Shown: positions 33,433-34,153 of the stretch, one piece after another | Layout of the letters: every line of letters begins with the position of its first letter | Numbering within the stretch: position 1 is the first letter of the stretch | From: Fidelibacterota bacterium | GTDB taxonomy: Bacteria > Fidelibacterota > UBA8477 > JABMPR01 | Direction of reading: 5' to 3' | Assembly: GCA_029939675.1 (NCBI GenBank) | Contig: JAOZSM010000006.1 | Span: 1-34,153 of the forward strand | Length of the DNA: 34,153 nucleotides | The notes under the pieces: generated by a model | Seen by the model: only the letters and a program-made list of their open reading frames with translations | Told to the model about the DNA's origin: nothing | Database searches by the model: none | Translations under genes and position numbers: made by a program

Positions 33433-34153
33433 TTATTGTGTCGTAATGCTTTCGATCTCGAAGGCCCCACTCATAAGTTGAACCAGAAGAGCCCCAAAGT
33501 CGGTTGAATTCAAATTCTCACCATCCAGGGTGATTTCAGCACATTCGCCATAGCCTTCCAGGGGTCCATTAGGTCCAAATAGAATGTTATATTGGCTATC
33601 CCCCAGCACATTTCGCAACTGTTGTTGACAGGGAGTGATAGTTTGACCTGCCTCTGAAATAGTGAAACCATAGATCTCACTAAATGACTCCTCTGCTGCA
33701 CCCGTAGTTTGACAGACTTTCTTAATCTGCCAAGCATAAGCCTTTCCAACTTCAAGTGAACGACCAGTTACAGTTGAATAGTCAAGTTGGTAGGTAGCAC
33801 CAAGTGATACAAAGCTACCATCATCAGGGTAAGGGAAGACAGCTTCGCTCTGCAAAGCATCTTCTGGTGAGCTATGCATAATGGGATTGTACTCACAGAT
33901 TCGAATATAATAATCATCGCACCCAGTAGAATTCCATTCAAAGACGGGATAGGTATCGCTAATAAACTCATATCCCAGAGACGGGAAGATTAAATCGATA
34001 TTGGCTGGTTGTTCAATAGTGATAACTTTGTGAGGATCAAAACCGACATAATCAACTGAATACCCCGGGGCTGTAATATTCAGATCAAAGACATACTGAC
34101 CGTCAGGCATTTTTAGGTTAGTGGTAACCTGATCACGGAGTGATTCGAATTCT
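33433..34153 (-). CDS. Secreted or surface Ig-like protein, 5' end cut by window edge
   Basis: The frame is open to the window edge with no stop, so the start is missing; 239 residues are visible. It has an Ig/fibronectin-like beta region (MPDGQYVFDLNITAPGYSVD, YPVFEWNSTGCDDYYIRICE, GKAYAWQIKKVCQTTG), with paired cysteines hinting at an exported protein, then a C-terminal region (ITPCQQQLRNVLGDSQYNIL, GLNSTDFGALLVQL-like). The stop is ten bases before the FecR start and overlaps its ribosome binding site, so the two are one transcript. An ATG at 34110 is internal and probably not the true start, since the reading frame and beta-like sequence continue upstream. Family not recognised. Confidence 0.75.
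   Translation of the reverse strand, partial: EFESLRDQVTTNLKMPDGQYVFDLNITAPGYSVDYVGFDPHKVITIEQPANIDLIFPSLGYEFISDTYPVFEWNSTGCDDYYIRICEYNPIMHSSPEDALQSEAVFPYPDDGSFVSLGATYQLDYSTVTGRSLEVGKAYAWQIKKVCQTTGAAEESFSEIYGFTISEAGQTITPCQQQLRNVLGDSQYNILFGPNGPLEGYGECAEITLDGENLNSTDFGALLVQLMSGAFEIESITTQ

Overview
The window looks like chromosomal DNA from an uncultured Gram-negative bacterium of the FCB superphylum. The best fit is Candidatus Marinimicrobia (Neomarinimicrobiota) or a close relative, but this is inference from gene content and not a proven assignment. The reasons are a PorX-type response regulator (CheY-like receiver plus PglZ-type phosphatase domain) next to tsaE, an outer-membrane-barrel/FecR/CHASE2-cyclase cluster, moderate GC, frequent TTG starts and weak Shine-Dalgarno sites. 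Every convincing gene is on the minus strand, so transcription runs from high to low coordinates. The gene at each edge is cut by the window.

Read in the direction of transcription, 34153-27334 holds an envelope signalling cluster: a partial secreted Ig-like protein, a secreted FecR-domain protein, a large predicted outer-membrane barrel, and a CHASE2 class III adenylate cyclase. Next come porX, tsaE and tsaB with overlapping ends (27190-24490), then accD and surE (24322-22714), then guaA (22537-21005), which ends in a convincing intrinsic terminator.

From 20754 to 14456 is a tight operon, glmS / LpoA-like protein / pgeF-like / uppP / holA. Four of its five members relate to peptidoglycan precursor supply, lipid carrier recycling or synthase control. 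The PgeF-like protein lacks the usual QVHG histidine. A 356-bp spacer filled with dispersed repeats follows, then an ECF sigma factor and its zinc-finger anti-sigma factor (14099-12956). A three-gene operon comes next: a GAF-GGDEF diguanylate cyclase, an NhaC-family antiporter with an unusual secreted N-terminal extension, and a TPR protein (12753-7771). The low-coordinate end (7589-1) is a surface polysaccharide locus with four glycosyltransferases, a sulfotransferase, a DegT-type sugar aminotransferase and a WzxC-like flippase.

The spacers carry several repeat families. The clearest is a pair of about 140-bp diverged copies at 3576 and 14255, built round a CGCAGAG core. Shorter core copies sit at 22627 and 29799. 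There are also a 55-bp interrupted palindrome at 27267, a GC-rich REP-like hairpin in the guaA leader, and a helically phased inverted repeat just upstream of accD. I found no rRNA, tRNA, CRISPR array, transposase or integrase.
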